Origin: Chaetorhynchus papuensis
Lineage: Eukaryota; Chordata; Aves; Passeriformes; Rhipiduridae
Length of the DNA: 64,000 nucleotides
Direction: 5' to 3'
NCBI GenBank assembly: GCA_013396525.1
Contig: VWYX01000888.1
Location: 286,561-350,560, forward strand
In this document: piece after piece, positions 1-12,539 of the stretch
Position numbering within the stretch: the stretch's first letter is position 1
How the letters are laid out: every line of letters begins with the position of its first letter
Position numbers and translations under genes: made by a program
The notes under the pieces: model-generated
Told to the model about the DNA's origin: nothing
The model's database searches: none
The model's input: the letters and a program-made list of their open reading frames with translations, nothing else

Positions 1-997
1 AAAAGAGGAGTGGGGTTAGAGAGTTTGCATCCTCATCGCAGATGATGGCAACGAACTACTCTATCCTGGCGTGATCTCATTTTTGGCTGCTTTAACATGT
101 ATTATACTTCTCAGGGTGGGGCTGGGTGAAAGGGAAACAGGAATCATTGTGCGAGTACGAAAATGCTGAGCTATCTGTAAGTCCTTTGCCAAGTTGTCTC
201 TGTGTTAATTCAAATAATTTCACACGCACAGCGTTGCAGGTCTCTTTTAAAAGGCAGAAACTGTGTCTGTAACTAGTAATAATATTGCAGTTCATAAAAC
301 ATGAGAAACATCTGTTACTGTGACTTCAATTTGTTTCTCTCTCCTTGGAATAACCGAGTTGACAGCTCAGTCAGGTTTAATGTCCTGTGCTAAACCTTTG
401 GTCGTGTGTCCCACGGCTAATTGTGACTCACAGAATCAATAAACCCAGCTCCTGCTTCGCTGCAGCGACTCAGCGGGGGAGTGGGAAGGGCTTCAAATCA
501 CAACAGCAGACGCTGGGGACAAATTTGGGTTTCTGCAAACCTAGGCCTGTCATGTGCCCTTGCCACTTTCAGTGCGGCAGAGCTGGCTGGGGTCTCAGCA
601 TTAGGGCTGAGTAAGTGAGGGAGAGGGTCTGCACTGCTGTAGGGGCTGTATTTTCCCTCATAGCACCTTTTGTCTTGCCTTAATCTATCCCAGGTTGAAT
701 ACTGTAGGCAGTTGAAGCAGAGCCATCTCATGCTTTGATGTGTGTTTATTGGCTTTAGCAACTCACTCCTTTGCCATTTTTTTTTTAAGTTGGGTTGTTC
801 TCTTCCCACCTCACCTCCTCCCCCCAAAAAAGAATTAGAGCAGAGGCAAAATGTGAATGAAGTGACTTTGTATTTTTGTGAATGGGTTTTCTTGCATTGC
901 CCCTGCCTTCCTTGCTGCCTTCTGTAAGATCCTCTCATAATTAAAATATTATGACTACGCTTATGGTAGCCCTTCACTTGTGGCAAGGATCCTAATT

Positions 998-1005
998 TGA
1001 CGTCA
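998..1005. promoter_or_regulatory. Perfect CRE motif
   Basis: TGACGTCA lies within the 10-bp palindrome TTGACGTCAA. It is the consensus CREB/ATF site. No promoter or transcription start is recognisable beside it. Confidence 0.4.
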
Positions 1006-1925
1006 ATGAAAAAATACTAGTTTCTGGCATAAGGGCAGATGACATTTCATCAGCTAGTGCATGCCCATTTTTTTTTTTTAAAACCACAGTGCTAAGACCA
1101 TATGGACAGATAATGAGTTTAAGCTGATAAACAGCTTACAGATTTGCCCAACTAAAGGACTTTCTTCCTAGAAAACACATTTTCCTTTAAAATAAATAAT
1201 GAAGTTCCTGTGTTTTTATTTAATTATCTTGAGCCCTGTCTGTTCTCACCAGGCTGCAGGAAAACAGGCACAACTGCTCCGGGGACAGAAGCTACTGGAT
1301 TTATGGGGCTATAGGTCTTAGAGGAGGAAGGACTTGAAAAGAAAAGTTCAGATGCTACAAAATTGAGGCCTAAGGGGCCTGAGGTATCTAACAAAGCAGA
1401 TGGTGGTCCAAGTTTTATTTAGAGAGTTTCATGAGGCAGTGCATAGTTCTTGACATCTTGAAGATGACTCATTGCATGAGGTGGTAGTAGGTCCAAGGTC
1501 TGTTTGGGAGTTATAATTAAAACAGATGGATATCTATACTCCTTGTTAATCCTGTGAGGCTGCTGAGGCAGTCCTTGTCTGGGAATACTGTTGCAAGACA
1601 ATCCCTGCTTTTACTTTTTCAAGAATTTTGGACTAATTTCAGTATGATCTGTTTGTTTGTTTAATTTAAACTGACTTATCAATAAAATTGATCAATTTTT
1701 CTTGGGTTTTTTTTTTTTTGAGGGGAAAAAAACCCACAAGTAGTACAGTGAGAGTTGAAAAGTAACTTGTTTTGGGAAGGGATAGTCTTTAGCTGTCACT
1801 TTAAAATAATGACTCAAAACCAAGTAGTGTATTTGCATGAGACAGCAAAGCCCGTGTATTTCTCCCTCAAGATCCATAAAAATGAGCTGTTTCAGATCTG
1901 CAAGTGCTCATTCCCTTTTAATCTG

Positions 1926-1974
1926 TTTCTTATCTGTTCTCTTTTTTTTCTTCTTTTTTTTTTTTATTTTCCCC
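1926..1974 (+). repeat. Pyrimidine-rich tract
   Basis: T runs of 8 to 12 with interspersed C, ending just before a cluster of ATTA/TAAT homeodomain-type cores (TAATTATTAATTTTAATTGG at 1,981-2,000). Confidence 0.8.
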
Positions 1975-4900
1975 TGGAAATAATTATTAATTTTAATTGG
2001 AACTGGCAAAAGAAGGAAGAAAATGGTTGCACAGAAAATCAGTACAGACAACTCCATTCTTTCTCATGCTGCTTATTCCTTCTAAAATTTTAATATTTTG
2101 TGTTGTCCCTTCCCTTCATACCATCCGCTTCTCAGCACTGGGAAGATGATTGGACTTTAATTGCATTTCATGTGAGGATGTATTCCAGATGGCAAGAGCT
2201 TAGCTTTCTGATGGTCACTGCTGCCTCATTGGTAACTGGTGTGGCAGCCAGGTTGCATTTGGTCCTACCTTAGCTCATGACTGCACAGTTCAGCAATCCT
2301 CGAGTGTCCTTTCCTTCCCCTACACCTACATTTCTTGTTTTCTTTTCACTGTTCTTTCAGTCTTGAGCTTCCAGACTGGTGAATGGGTTATCCCATCCCA
2401 TAGTTTCATGGGATGTGGGTGAATTCATTGCCCACCAAACAGTTGATGGGTCTCCTCCCCACCCAAGCTCTTGTCTTGGAGCATTTAACAGCTGCTTTAC
2501 TGTTTATCATTTGTGCATTGGTGAAGATCTGTCACAGGCTAATTTCGTATAAATTCGTCTGAGACTGAAAGAAGTGGCTATAGGAAGGCAGTGCGTTGAT
2601 GTTTTTCTGTTAACCACACCATCTGCTGAACCAGTTTGTCAGCGTGTTTTTATTTATTTTTGCACAGATAAAAGTTAAAGAAACAAACTATGATAAAGAT
2701 GTTTTGCTCTTACAATGGGATTTGCTTCTCCACCTCTGCCACCTTCTGTTCTTTACCAATGGGCTGTCCTTCAGTGGTCTTCCTCAGAGCTAGAGGCAGA
2801 GAGGCTCACCGTCCTGCTGAGCTGTGTATGTGTGGGGTGTTTTGGATCTGAATTGCCTCTGCAGGTGCATTGGTACAGGAAGCTCTGGATGACCAAGTGC
2901 CTAACGTGAATGCTGCTTTTCTGGTGGACTGATGTGCAGCAAATATTGCACTGAGAGCAGTCATGTGGTGTCAATTTATCCTCACCAAGTCAATTTCAAA
3001 GGAAACCACAACCAGGATGTTGTCGTTGTCCTCAGAGATGTTGGAAGTGGGGTTTTGACTGTCACAGATTTTTAGTAAGGATCTTGTTTCAGCATAGGAT
3101 CCTTCCTGACTGTGTAGTCCTTCCAAAAAGGATTCCAATAACAGATAAAGTCTCTGAGGGCTCTTGTGTTTTGGGCTGCTGCTTTTTTTTTTCTATAAGG
3201 ATCTTCCTTTTGCTATGTGTTTACTAAATAAACCTGGTCTAAAATGGAAGTTTCCTGCTTCTTGAGAAATAAATTAACAATAAGCACTGTAGAAGAGTCA
3301 ATTTTTAAACTCAAATAGCATTCAGATTTTTAAGACCACTTTAGGCAGAAACAGAGGATGCTTTTGATCAAATAAATAATGCTGAAACTGAATCTCATCT
3401 GTGTGCTTGATATTACTTTGGTTATCAAAGGGCTGCATTATTATGTGAATTAGGGCTGAGTTTGTTTAGTAGCTCAGCTTCTGATCAGCTGTGTTTAGTG
3501 CATCTCTATTCCTGCCTTTCTGTTGCCCTCATTTATTTGGTGCATGGCCCTGTTGGAGAAGGACTTCATTAGGTCATTTCTGGTGCTTAGTGTGATCTGG
3601 AGTTTGTCCTGATAAGTCTTCTGGCAGCAGTATAACCAGCACCCTGTTGCTGTGGTGTTACTGTCAGGAAAAACCTTATAGTGGTTTTTGGTTCTGGGGA
3701 AGTGGAACTAAACCAAACTGCTAATGTGAAAAGTCATGTAGTATAGCAGAGATAACAACAGCTCTTATATTTTTTCAGACTTCTCACTCTAGCTGTAAAC
3801 AGCTTTAAATACATCTTATGCCATCCCAGATGTCTGGAAAGCCCCCAGGACAGATGAGGGGAATGGGGTATGGGCCGTATGGTCACTTGCTGGCTGTGGG
3901 TCGGGGGCACAGCCTGGCAGGGGCTCAGGAGCTCAGAGGCCCTGGCTGCAGCTCGGGTTATGTCTATTGTGCATGATTACTGCACTGACTGTTTCTGCAG
4001 CTCTGTGCTGCTCCTGAGGCTCAACACTGAAATTGTAATGCTAGCAGCTTTCTTTTCATGGCCCAATGCCCAGTTTGAAGAAGGGTGATTTTGGTCACGT
4101 TGCTAGACATACGTATTTATGGCCCCGTTTCATCTGTTGAATTTAATCTGTTGGGGTATTTTTAACATTATTATGGAAACAGTTACTATATTTACTCCTT
4201 ACAGAAAGCTCAGTGTATGACAGTCTATGAGGTGTTCTAGAGTAATAAATATTGCACTAAATGATGGTGTCTACACTTCTTCAGGAAAAAAGGTCTAAAT
4301 GAACTGACTGGCAGCTTGCCTGATCCTGAGACATGGACCTCACAGGGCACTAAACTGGAGCACTCTGTGCTGGGAAAGCAATGATAGAGTTTGTTCTTGG
4401 CTCACTTGAAGGCACATCTCATTTTCTTGGGGAGTGAAAATAAACCAGTTCTTCCTGTACAGAGGGAGCTTGTGCCTATACTGGACTGCTTTCTCACACC
4501 TGCTGAGAACTCATTTCCCATGGAAGTCTTTGGGACCCGTGGGCACCTTTCAGATGAAGTCCTCAAAACCTGTTGCCAGCATAAATGAGACAGTGGGATT
4601 CCCACTGAATGGGATCAATGGGTATTGGAATGGCAGCCAGTGCCACTGATGTTGAGGTGCTTATTTCTGTAGCCATTTGAAACCAGAATGTGTTTTAATG
4701 TCAGTCTTGCTGAAAAAAATTGGTGGAGCTTAATGGTGATAATAATGTGGTGGGTACACCATGGACATGTATGAGAAATAATGGCAAATAAAGGATTGAA
4801 TTTCTCAGAATGTTACTGAGAGGGGCGAACTTTGGTAGGATGTATTTTTGAACTGCTGACTGCCCTTTGTTCCTGTTAGTGTCAGAGGGGATTCTCAAAG

Positions 4901-5602
4901 CTGCTTAGGATGAGGTGCTTATTTTGTGTTGATCAACAAAACTTTTCCTTCCGATGGGAATATGGCATGTAACAGGGATCTTCTAGAGTTACACCAAGCT
5001 GTTTTTCAGAAAAAGAGACAGGAAAAACTGAGAGATAATTCTGGAAGTGCTTGAGGCACAGTGCTGGAAGCACCAAAAGATCTCTTTGCTTTGGCAGGCT
5101 GAGAATAGAGAGTGTAATACCTTGCTGATGTGATGAATCACTCTGGGTTCATAGGACTGAAAAAAAACCCATGCAAAACTGATAAGGATTTCAGCTTACA
5201 GTGATGCTTTGTTAATTAAGAACTGTTTATCTTCTTTTAAATGTTAAGGGAAACATCAGTCAGGAACAGCAGTCTGATGTGATTAAGAGAAAAAACAGAA
5301 AAGACACAAAACAAAAGGAAAAAAACTGCTTAATCCAGCCAGTCTCTGGGAAGCCTTATTCTATCTCCTCACTGTGCTGAAAGGAGCAGGAGGTTTCAGG
5401 CTTCACATTTTGTGTGTTCATATTTTGATGCTGCAGTGGGGAAGGCTTGGCAGGAGAAGAGTCGGAGTTAGTTTAAAAACATTAATTTTCTTTGTTAATT
5501 CTGCTGCAGATAGTTCCAAGTTTCAGTTTGTAGTGGATATCTTACAGTATTTCTGTAACCTGATGCTCTTTGGGAAGTGCTTTGAAGCTCTCCACTAGCC
5601 TT

Positions 5603-5629
5603 GGGGAGCAGAGGGCATTGGGAGGGGGG
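5603..5629 (+). other. G-quadruplex motif
   Basis: Four G-runs (GGGG, GGG, GGG, GGGGGG) are separated by loops of 6, 4 and 1 bases, which fits the canonical G3+N1-7 pattern. Whether it folds or acts here is unknown. Confidence 0.75.
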
Positions 5630-5729
5630 TTGGACTCTCACTCCCAAGTGCTCAATGATTTTACAGCTCAGAGCTGGGGTGGGCGAATGCCAGCATCACT
5701 AACATCAGCCTGCTGTAGACACTCCTTCG

Positions 5730-5810
5730 CTCTGGGAAAGTTGCACTGATTTTCTGAGCATCTGTTTCACCAGCTGTGAAAATGGAGACAGTGCCCTCAG
5801 CATGTGGGTA
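5730..5810 (+). mobile_element. Possible MIR-like SINE fragment
   Basis: The segment contains GAGCATCTGTTTCACCAGCT followed by GTGAAAATGGAGACAGT, close to the forward MIR body (CCTCAGTTTCCTCATCTGTA, AAATGGGGATAAT). The match is short and no head or tail is seen. Confidence 0.35.
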
Positions 5811-6152
5811 TGATGAACATTCTTGTTAGCTAATCTTGCTGAAGTGCATTGGAACTGCGAAGTGTTGTGGGTTGTTGTTGGAAAGTGTGAAGGTTTAAAA
5901 TGGTCTAAGCCATGAGCTTGCATCTTTATTAGGGAAGAGAAGTATCAGCGGGGAGACCTTTGGCAACAGGCACAAAGGGTTTGTGGGAAAGAGGAGAAAT
6001 TTGCCTGTAATGGAGGGACCTGAGTGAGAATTATGCCTCATTCTAACCCTTTACACAAAATCGACATAGATTTACTTAGAGCTTTGTAAAGCACCTGTCC
6101 AGGGCTGGATTTTTCCCCAATACCAGTTGCATTTCCTTTTGCTGTTTTTCCA

Positions 6153-6172
6153 TTCTCCCCCCTCCCCCCCAT
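6153..6172. repeat. C-rich tract
   Basis: Runs of six and seven C separated by a single T. Low complexity. Confidence 0.8.
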
Positions 6173-7140
6173 CCACACACTTGCTTTTTATGATCAAAGC
6201 TCCGTCCTTTAAAGATATGCCAATGCCTTGTAATAATGCTCAGAAGATCCCCTATGGACAACAGTTCTGATTAGGCACTGAAGAATTCTTTAATTCTCTT
6301 CATACTTATTACTGTTAGGGACATTGTGTTGATAAAAGGTGTGGCTTTTTTCCCCTTCCTCTTACTACTTTTTCTTTGGCTCCCCTCCTCCCCAGACACT
6401 GCACTTATTCTTTAGGCTTTCACTTTGTCTTGTCTTATACAAACTTGGTTCCTTGGTTCTTGCTTTCAATTCATTCTTTTATCTTCTGCAGCGCTCAATG
6501 AATGCTTAAAAATAATAAATATTAATAATAGGGCTCTTTGAACCAGCAGGTTCTTTGCAGCTTAAACTCACCTTTTCCTGCTGCTTATCCCCTATTAGAA
6601 GTTGCTATAATCTGCAGATTGTAGCTGTAATAAGTTCTGAAGCAGTGGCTGGGTTTGTGACAAGCGTAGGATTATAGCTCCAGGTGGGGAAGTGGCAGCA
6701 GGAACAGAGAACCTCAAAGGCACAAATATGTTGTTCCAGTTGAAATATTCTTAGCAATAAAGGAAGAGAAGCCAACAAAATTTAGTGTGGGAATAGAGCT
6801 ATTTATCTAGGTTTCCATGGAGTGTCAGTGACCTATATAGGGTAATCCTGTACTGCACATAAAAAAATGCTGTGTTTAGAAGTAGAAAAACATTCTTCCT
6901 GGAGAACACAGTTTAAGAAGACTGTACTTTTGGAGATTCTTTCAAGCCATTCCATAGGAAGTGTCTTAAATCAGCAAGACAAACTGTGGCATACATCTGG
7001 GGTATCACTGTGTTTTCTCTGAATTCCTTGTGGAGACAGGTTTGCCTCTCCTCAGAGCTACAGAAGAAAAGGATGCTGTCTGTCCCCATGCGTAAAATTG
7101 ACCACAATAATGTACAGCCCAGGCTCCAAACCTTTTGCCA

Positions 7141-7164
7141 CACACAGGCACAGGCACAGGCACA
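7141..7164 (+). repeat. (CAGGCA)n short tandem repeat
   Basis: CACACAGG followed by three CACAGG-type hexamer copies. It is read as alternating Q-A or C-A in open frames, which are artefacts. Confidence 0.85.
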
Positions 7165-7659
7165 TGCTCTTTTGGACATCAGCAACATTTTTACTGTCCC
7201 AGACTAAGGAATGAATAAAGTAAACATGAATGGAGAGTGTGAGGTTTTCCCACCATACCTCCTTTCTTCTGTTTAACAACACAAGCTGCGGGAGTAGGAG
7301 AAAAAGACAGAATCCTGAGTTGCCAGGGCAAATTTTATGAAACCTTATTTGTTTATTCTATGCCACGTTGCAGTGGCCCTACTTAGGGGACATGAGCTGT
7401 TCCTAAGCAGAACTTCTGTTGGGTGGGTCGCTTCCAGGCTTATGTCTTCAGCAGAAACCACACTGGTTACTACTTGAGGCTAGGACTGGCTAGGAGTCTT
7501 CAAGGAAACAATTTGCCTGCAGAAAGTGTTGATTTATTGAAACCATTACTGCTTTGTGGGAAAGGGTTGGTCTCCACTTGGTTCTGCTTGGGTGAATTTC
7601 TTGCACACAGGATAGAATTTCCTAGTCAAAACAGCTAGGAGCCAAGTGGTTTGGGTTTT

Positions 7660-7765
7660 TCACCTAGGCTGTCACGAATCCAAAACAGGGTCTTGAAAGC
7701 AGGTTTCCTGCATGCCAGAAATGCCTGTCCTAACCACAGAACATCTGTTCTAGAGCACATGGGTT
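7660..7765 (-). mobile_element. tRNA-derived SINE relic (head region)
   Basis: On the minus strand the segment runs from about 7,755 down to 7,675 in the order of a tRNA-like SINE head. It has an A-box-like GTGGTTAGGACAGGC, then GGCATGCAGGAAACC, then a B-box-like CTTTCAAGACCC and GGATTCG. This is the arrangement of tRNA-derived SINEs whose heads read TGGTTAGGGCACTCGCC...GCAGGAGACC...GGTTCAAATCC. The copy is diverged, has no intact promoter boxes, and its 3' tail is not recognisable. Which family (MIR/CORE, AmnSINE, or a sauropsid tRNA SINE) cannot be told by eye. Confidence 0.55.
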
Positions 7766-10759
7766 TATGTATGAAGGATTCCAAGGTGTATTCCAAACTT
7801 TTGTCCCTATGTGAAATTAAAAAATATTTCAAGTCTCAAAAAATGTGGTTCCCTCCAAAAACTGGGTTCCCATCCAGTTATCCCTGTGCCTTCTTCAGTG
7901 GCCTTACTGTCTTTCCTCACTGGTTCTGCAGGTTTGTGTCTCCCCTGGATGTTGCTCTTATGGAGTGGAGTGAAGACTTTCTGAAGACCTTGCCCAAGCA
8001 ATCAGCTTGTCAGTGACAGAAGGACTGACCCTGAAGCACTGCTGGTGCATTTTGTCAGGGTCAAGGCTGTACAAGGCTATACAGCCCCTAAACCACTGCT
8101 TCCTCTGAGGAATATTATTAGAAAATCACCTTCAGCAGCCAAGGAAAATATAGCTGAACGCTGCTGATATGTTTGTGCCTGGGCCATTGTTGTTGGGCTG
8201 GGCTGGAAAAATAATGCTTAGGGCAAGAGAGGAGCTGCTTGGAACAGGATGAAACACTCTTGTGCTGGTTTGATTGCAGTGAGCTCAGCAAAGGCAAGGC
8301 TAACACATGGTTTCAGTAATAGGCCTCTTTCTTCCAATTTCTTCTTTTCTTGTGTTTCATGGAGAGGAGAAGAAAGTAGTCCTGTCTTGATCCTTTCTTA
8401 ATTCTCCTTGGAGAGTAAGGAGATAACAAGAAGAAAGTCAAGAGGGGATCTAGCTGAGCTGGGTGAGTGCTTAGCGAGGGTGTTTGTTCTCTGTGGTTGT
8501 GCTGTGCACCACCAAGGACCCTGAATCTGGTTATTCCAGTGCAGCTCAGCTCCCTGAACTCCCTGAATGGTGTGCTCTGTGCTGCTTGGCTGCCAAAGGG
8601 AGCTTTTGGGGGATCCCTCTGCCATAAAAGGTGGGATTGCAAAACTGAGGTGTGCACTCCAGTACCGATTGTATGGGGATGCCACTCTGCCTTTACTTTG
8701 TATTTTGTTCTTGCTGTTTTTAGAAAAGGGGGGAAAAAAAGGCTGAGGGATGAAGCTTCATCATTGCACAAAGGCAAAACACTCCTCTTAAAGGCAAAAA
8801 ATTCCAAGCCCTTTCTGTGTATTTGAGGTTTAAATAATGGGAGTTTCCTGTTTCAGAGAAGCCAAATTCATCCTCAGATGGCCTCCACTAACCTGTTTTA
8901 AGAAGAGACTTGTGTTCATCTTGTGGTAGATGAGCAGTCTGAGCTTGCCCCTTTGGTCTGACCCCTCCTTTTCCTTCAAGTGAAATTAGGAGGCATAAGG
9001 CGTGTTTACAGCACAGAGAAGCAGCAGTGGAAGGCCTGACCCACTGGAAATGAGAACCAGGATTACCATACAGCTTTTCTGGATGCAGCATAGCATTTGC
9101 ATCCACGGTCAGCTCTGGAAATCACATAATGTCAAAGCAGTCCTGGATGTGAGACGAGCTCCACTGTGTCTGTCTGTCTGCAGAGATGCAGAGCCCGGAG
9201 ATGGAGTGTTTGAAATAAAAACACCATAAGCCTTGCTTTTATGGGTTGGTGTTTTGTTTTGTTTTTTTTTTTTTTTTTGGTAATAAACAGGCAATACTTA
9301 TCTTAAAATCTGACAATAATACCTTAATATGTTTTTGCAAAAAAATGATCTAAGAAAAGAAAATATTTCTCTTAAATTAATCAAGTGTAAGACCTCTATG
9401 ACTGAAATGGCAGCGGATTTCTAGTCTTGCTTCTTATGGTTGCAGTCATCAAAGGAACCTTTACAGGAACCTCTAGGAGGCTGATTGCTAAGGTTCCATA
9501 GATCCCCAGGAAGATAAAGGTAAGCTGCTACGTTTCTTCAGAGCCTTCATCTGTGCTCTCAATGGTAGCTGTAATTTGGGAGTTATATGAGGCCTTTTTA
9601 ATGCCTCCACCTTTTCCCCTAAAAAGTCAGTTTGCATCTTCTAATCACAGAGTGACCGGACTGCTTTGCATCCATTTCACGTCCAAATTCTGCCCATTTT
9701 TTAAGTACACCTAATTTATTGGGAAAAGCGGGCTATTGATGTAAGAATTCACTCTTCTGAATCAGTGATGATGAATTGGAAAAAAAAAATAGGCTAGTCT
9801 GAAAATAGTTCCAGCAAGCTGAGATCTTAGATATATGATTGAGCTACACTGTGAATTTGTCCTGTTGAAATAAAGTCAGGCTTCACCAGGATAGTGTTGC
9901 AAAGGGTTTGCCATAACCCAGAGCAGGGCTGCAAGCTCCAGCCGTTCCCCGAGACTGGCTTGCAAAATCCTTTTTGTGGCTGGAGCTGTATTCTTGTTGA
10001 GTTCAATGCCACTGTCTAGGACTTGTCATTCAAAGCTGAAGGAGCCCAAGAGAAGCCATGCAGTGGATCTGTTTCCCTTAACATCCTACAAGATCACACC
10101 TGTAGACTGTCCTTTAACAAGAAGCTGCAATCATCAGCTGTAATCAATGTTTCTTTATGGAGTGCAGCAGTGTGGAGTGGGAACAAATACTGATTTTTTT
10201 TAAATGAAATATGATTAAATGAGTTTGGCTGTCTTGTAGCTTCATAGGTAACTCTTCACAGACGAGATTTGATCCTTCCTGTCCCTTTTCTGTTCTACTG
10301 TCCCTGAGCTTTTTTCCTTGTGATGAATTCTGCCTAAGTAAAGCAAGGATTTGTCCAGACACACAGTTTTCTAGCAAGGAGGTGGTGAAACAGATGCAGT
10401 TGTTGGAACTGATGATAAGTTAATTTTCTCACCCTTCCAACAACTGCAAATGCGTTTGAGAGAGGATTTGCAGTGCTGGTAGCACTTGCTGTTGTGTGCA
10501 CCCCCCGAGATAGAAATCGGAGATTGGCTGGTGGATAATGAAACAGTGCACTGTGCCTGAAGGAACAGATTGGGCAGGCATCTGAACTATCCCTGGGCTG
10601 GCCCACCAGGATGAGTCAGTTGCTCAGAATTTTTCTGGCAGATGCAGCCTCTCTGTTTCCTGTCACAGTAATTATCTACCACTTGTTTATCGAGTGTCTG
10701 TGTGGTCTGCATTGTCTGAACATCTCGCAGTTGCGAATGGATTTTATCTTTGTAGCACC
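7766..10759. other. Gene-free sequence
   Basis: It contains overlapping frames on both strands at 8,313-8,826 (up to 164 codons) without recognisable domains, a T17 tract, and GTCT repeats near 9,168. A donor-like AAG/GTAAGC at about 9,519 has no coding exon before it. Confidence 0.6.
9251..9278. repeat. T-rich tract (GTTTT repeats then T17)
   Basis: GTTTTGTTTTG followed by T17. Simple low-complexity sequence. Confidence 0.9.
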
Positions 10760-10850
10760 TTTTTGAGGCAGAGAATTCCCATTTTACTGATGTAACTGAA
10801 ATCTAAATGACTTGCTGAGGGTATCATGGGAAACTTGTAACACACTAGAA
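10760..10850 (-). mobile_element. MIR-like SINE fragment
   Basis: The plus strand reads AATTCCCATTTTACTGATGT, then AACTGAAATCTAAATGACTT, then GCTGAGGGTATCATGGGA. This follows the reverse-oriented MIR body (CCCCATTTTACAGATGAGGA, AACTGAGG, TAAGTAACTTGCCCAAGGTC). MIR elements are ancient amniote SINEs present at low copy in birds. Only the central region remains. Confidence 0.5.
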
Positions 10851-11724
10851 AATAAGAGAATAGCACCTATCCAAATTTTGCTCCTAGGAAGGATAGCTCA
10901 GATTTAAAAAATGGGGAGGGAGTATTTCCTGTAGCATAAGAAGATTTTTCCCAGCTAAATAAATGACTTGCTTTGCTGTGCTCTTGGAGCCAAACATCCC
11001 AAGTAACTCAATGATATGTTGCTAAGGCCTTTTCTTCTTTTGGCTGTGTTAATTGTGCATTTACTAAATTTGGATAGAACACCTTTTTCTCTGTAAATGA
11101 AGCTCTGTTTGTGAGGTGTTTGGAGTTTTTTGCAGGTGGAGGTTATGGGCAAGGCTTGGTTGATAGTTTTTTTTCTCGTAGAAAATAAAGATCTGAAGAT
11201 TTGGAAGGAATGGGGTTGGGGGCGGGGAAATTTTTACCTCAGCCAAAATAGTCAATATTTTGTGGTTTGGGATATGCATTAGAGTGTGGGAGATTACAAG
11301 TGGTGGTCCTGAGATCTGAACCTTCTTTTCCACATGGTACTGCAGTGCATTCACTGCTACTCTTTCTTTCTGTTCAATGTCAGCTTCTTACCAGTTAAAT
11401 TTCCATAGAAGTGTGCACAGGTTCATTACAAGCATTTTCCTTTGAACAGACTGGTTTTTTTCAGACTGTTTTCCCCCCAAAACAGTGTTTGGGAAGGGCA
11501 TATAATCAGGCCTAATAGCCCTTAACAAGTTAGTGACTCCTTGAGTCCTACCCTTTAGTGGTATCTGAGGAGTGATGCGGTCCTGAAGCATTTGCCTGTT
11601 TCCACTGCAACAAACCTAATCAAAGCCACGAAGCGAGACGGCCTCTTTCTCTGCCCTGAGGCACTCCCGGGTGCTTCCTTGAGAAAGCAATTTGCTTTGG
11701 AGTTATTAAAACAGCACATGCTGT

Positions 11725-11747
11725 AAAAAAAAAAAAAAAAAAAAAAA
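11725..11747. repeat. Homopolymer A23
   Basis: Twenty-three A residues preceded by GCACATGCTGT and followed by TTAAAC. It could be a retrotransposed tail, but the 5' flank resembles no known transcript, so it is called a simple repeat. Confidence 0.9.
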
Positions 11748-12539
11748 TTAAACAACTTCCCAGGCACAGGTGTGGAGCTGCTGAGTATTAATGCCAATTG
11801 TGCAGTTCAAAATCACAGCTTTGTTCTCGAGGTTGTAATAGTGTTAAAAAATTCAGCCTTGATCTTGATGAGAGCTCAAGTCCCTGAGCTTGTGTGGAAT
11901 CAGGGTCAAGGTTTTTAATTTGTTCGCTCTTCAGAGATGCTGAGCACCTTCTGTGGCAGCTGAAATTAGCGGGAGCTGTGTGCGCTCAGCACTTGGGAAG
12001 GAAAACAGCGTGTGCATGTGTTGTGAGCTGTGATGTACAGAAGCCAGCATCTCTAGGGGTTTGCAGTATCTAATAAGATGCCCCCTACAGTTGTTTCTTA
12101 ATTAAGCCCCAGACACCTTACATGGCTTCTCTTGAACTTCAGGACTCTGCTTTTCTCGAGCATATTTGAGGCTTCTAGCCTGGCAACTCCTTGGAGCTTT
12201 CTATTAAGGTATTAAGGGGAGGAAAACCAGTCGGTTGCCTCAAGCTGAGGAGGAAATGCTAGACTTGAAGGATTATCTCAGTGCAATGAATTTTAAAGAC
12301 TTTTTTGCTATACACGTGTGGAAAGCTATCAAAATGCTAATGGTTCTGCTGTCTTTTTTAACCCTTTCAACATATGGAGCTGATGGGGGAGAAGTGAGAT
12401 TGATGCTATTCAACTGTAACAGAACAGTTTAGTCAGAAATTAAGTTTCAAGTAGCTTTTCATCTGTTAGCCAGTTCTGCCAGTGATAGGGAAGACTGATG
12501 CACCCATCATTTGGACAGACCAATTCTGTATGCACAGCT

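Larger units (their letters stand above)
1..5600. other. Gene-free AT-rich sequence
   Basis: Apart from the CRE and the pyrimidine tract, it holds only homopolymers (T10 at 777, T12 at 1,068, T13 at 1,707) and an A-rich stretch at 5,281-5,330. No exon-like frame or repeat family is recognised. Confidence 0.6.
5811..7659. other. Gene-free sequence
   Basis: Unique-looking DNA with a C-rich tract and a short CAGGCA repeat. Open frames of 60-90 codons overlap on both strands and look random. Confidence 0.6.

Noticed and set aside
428..460. CR1 minus-strand end suggested by TCACAGAATCA
   Set aside because: The match stops after 11 bases and lacks the GTTGGAAGGG block.
498..986. 162-codon minus-strand frame
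   Set aside because: Composition follows local simple sequence (GGGG, K-rich runs opposite T/C tracts) and no family is recognised.
8313..8826. Overlapping open frames of up to 164 codons on both strands
   Set aside because: Frames overlap on opposite strands, have no domain or biased composition typical of genes, and lack consistent splice signals. They fit chance in stop-poor DNA.
9468..9519. Possible short exon between TTTACAG and AAG/GTAAGC
   Set aside because: All three frames contain stops and the acceptor tract is weak.
11725..11747. A23 as the tail of a processed pseudogene
   Set aside because: Upstream sequence resembles no transcript, lacks AATAAA at the usual distance and shows no target duplication.
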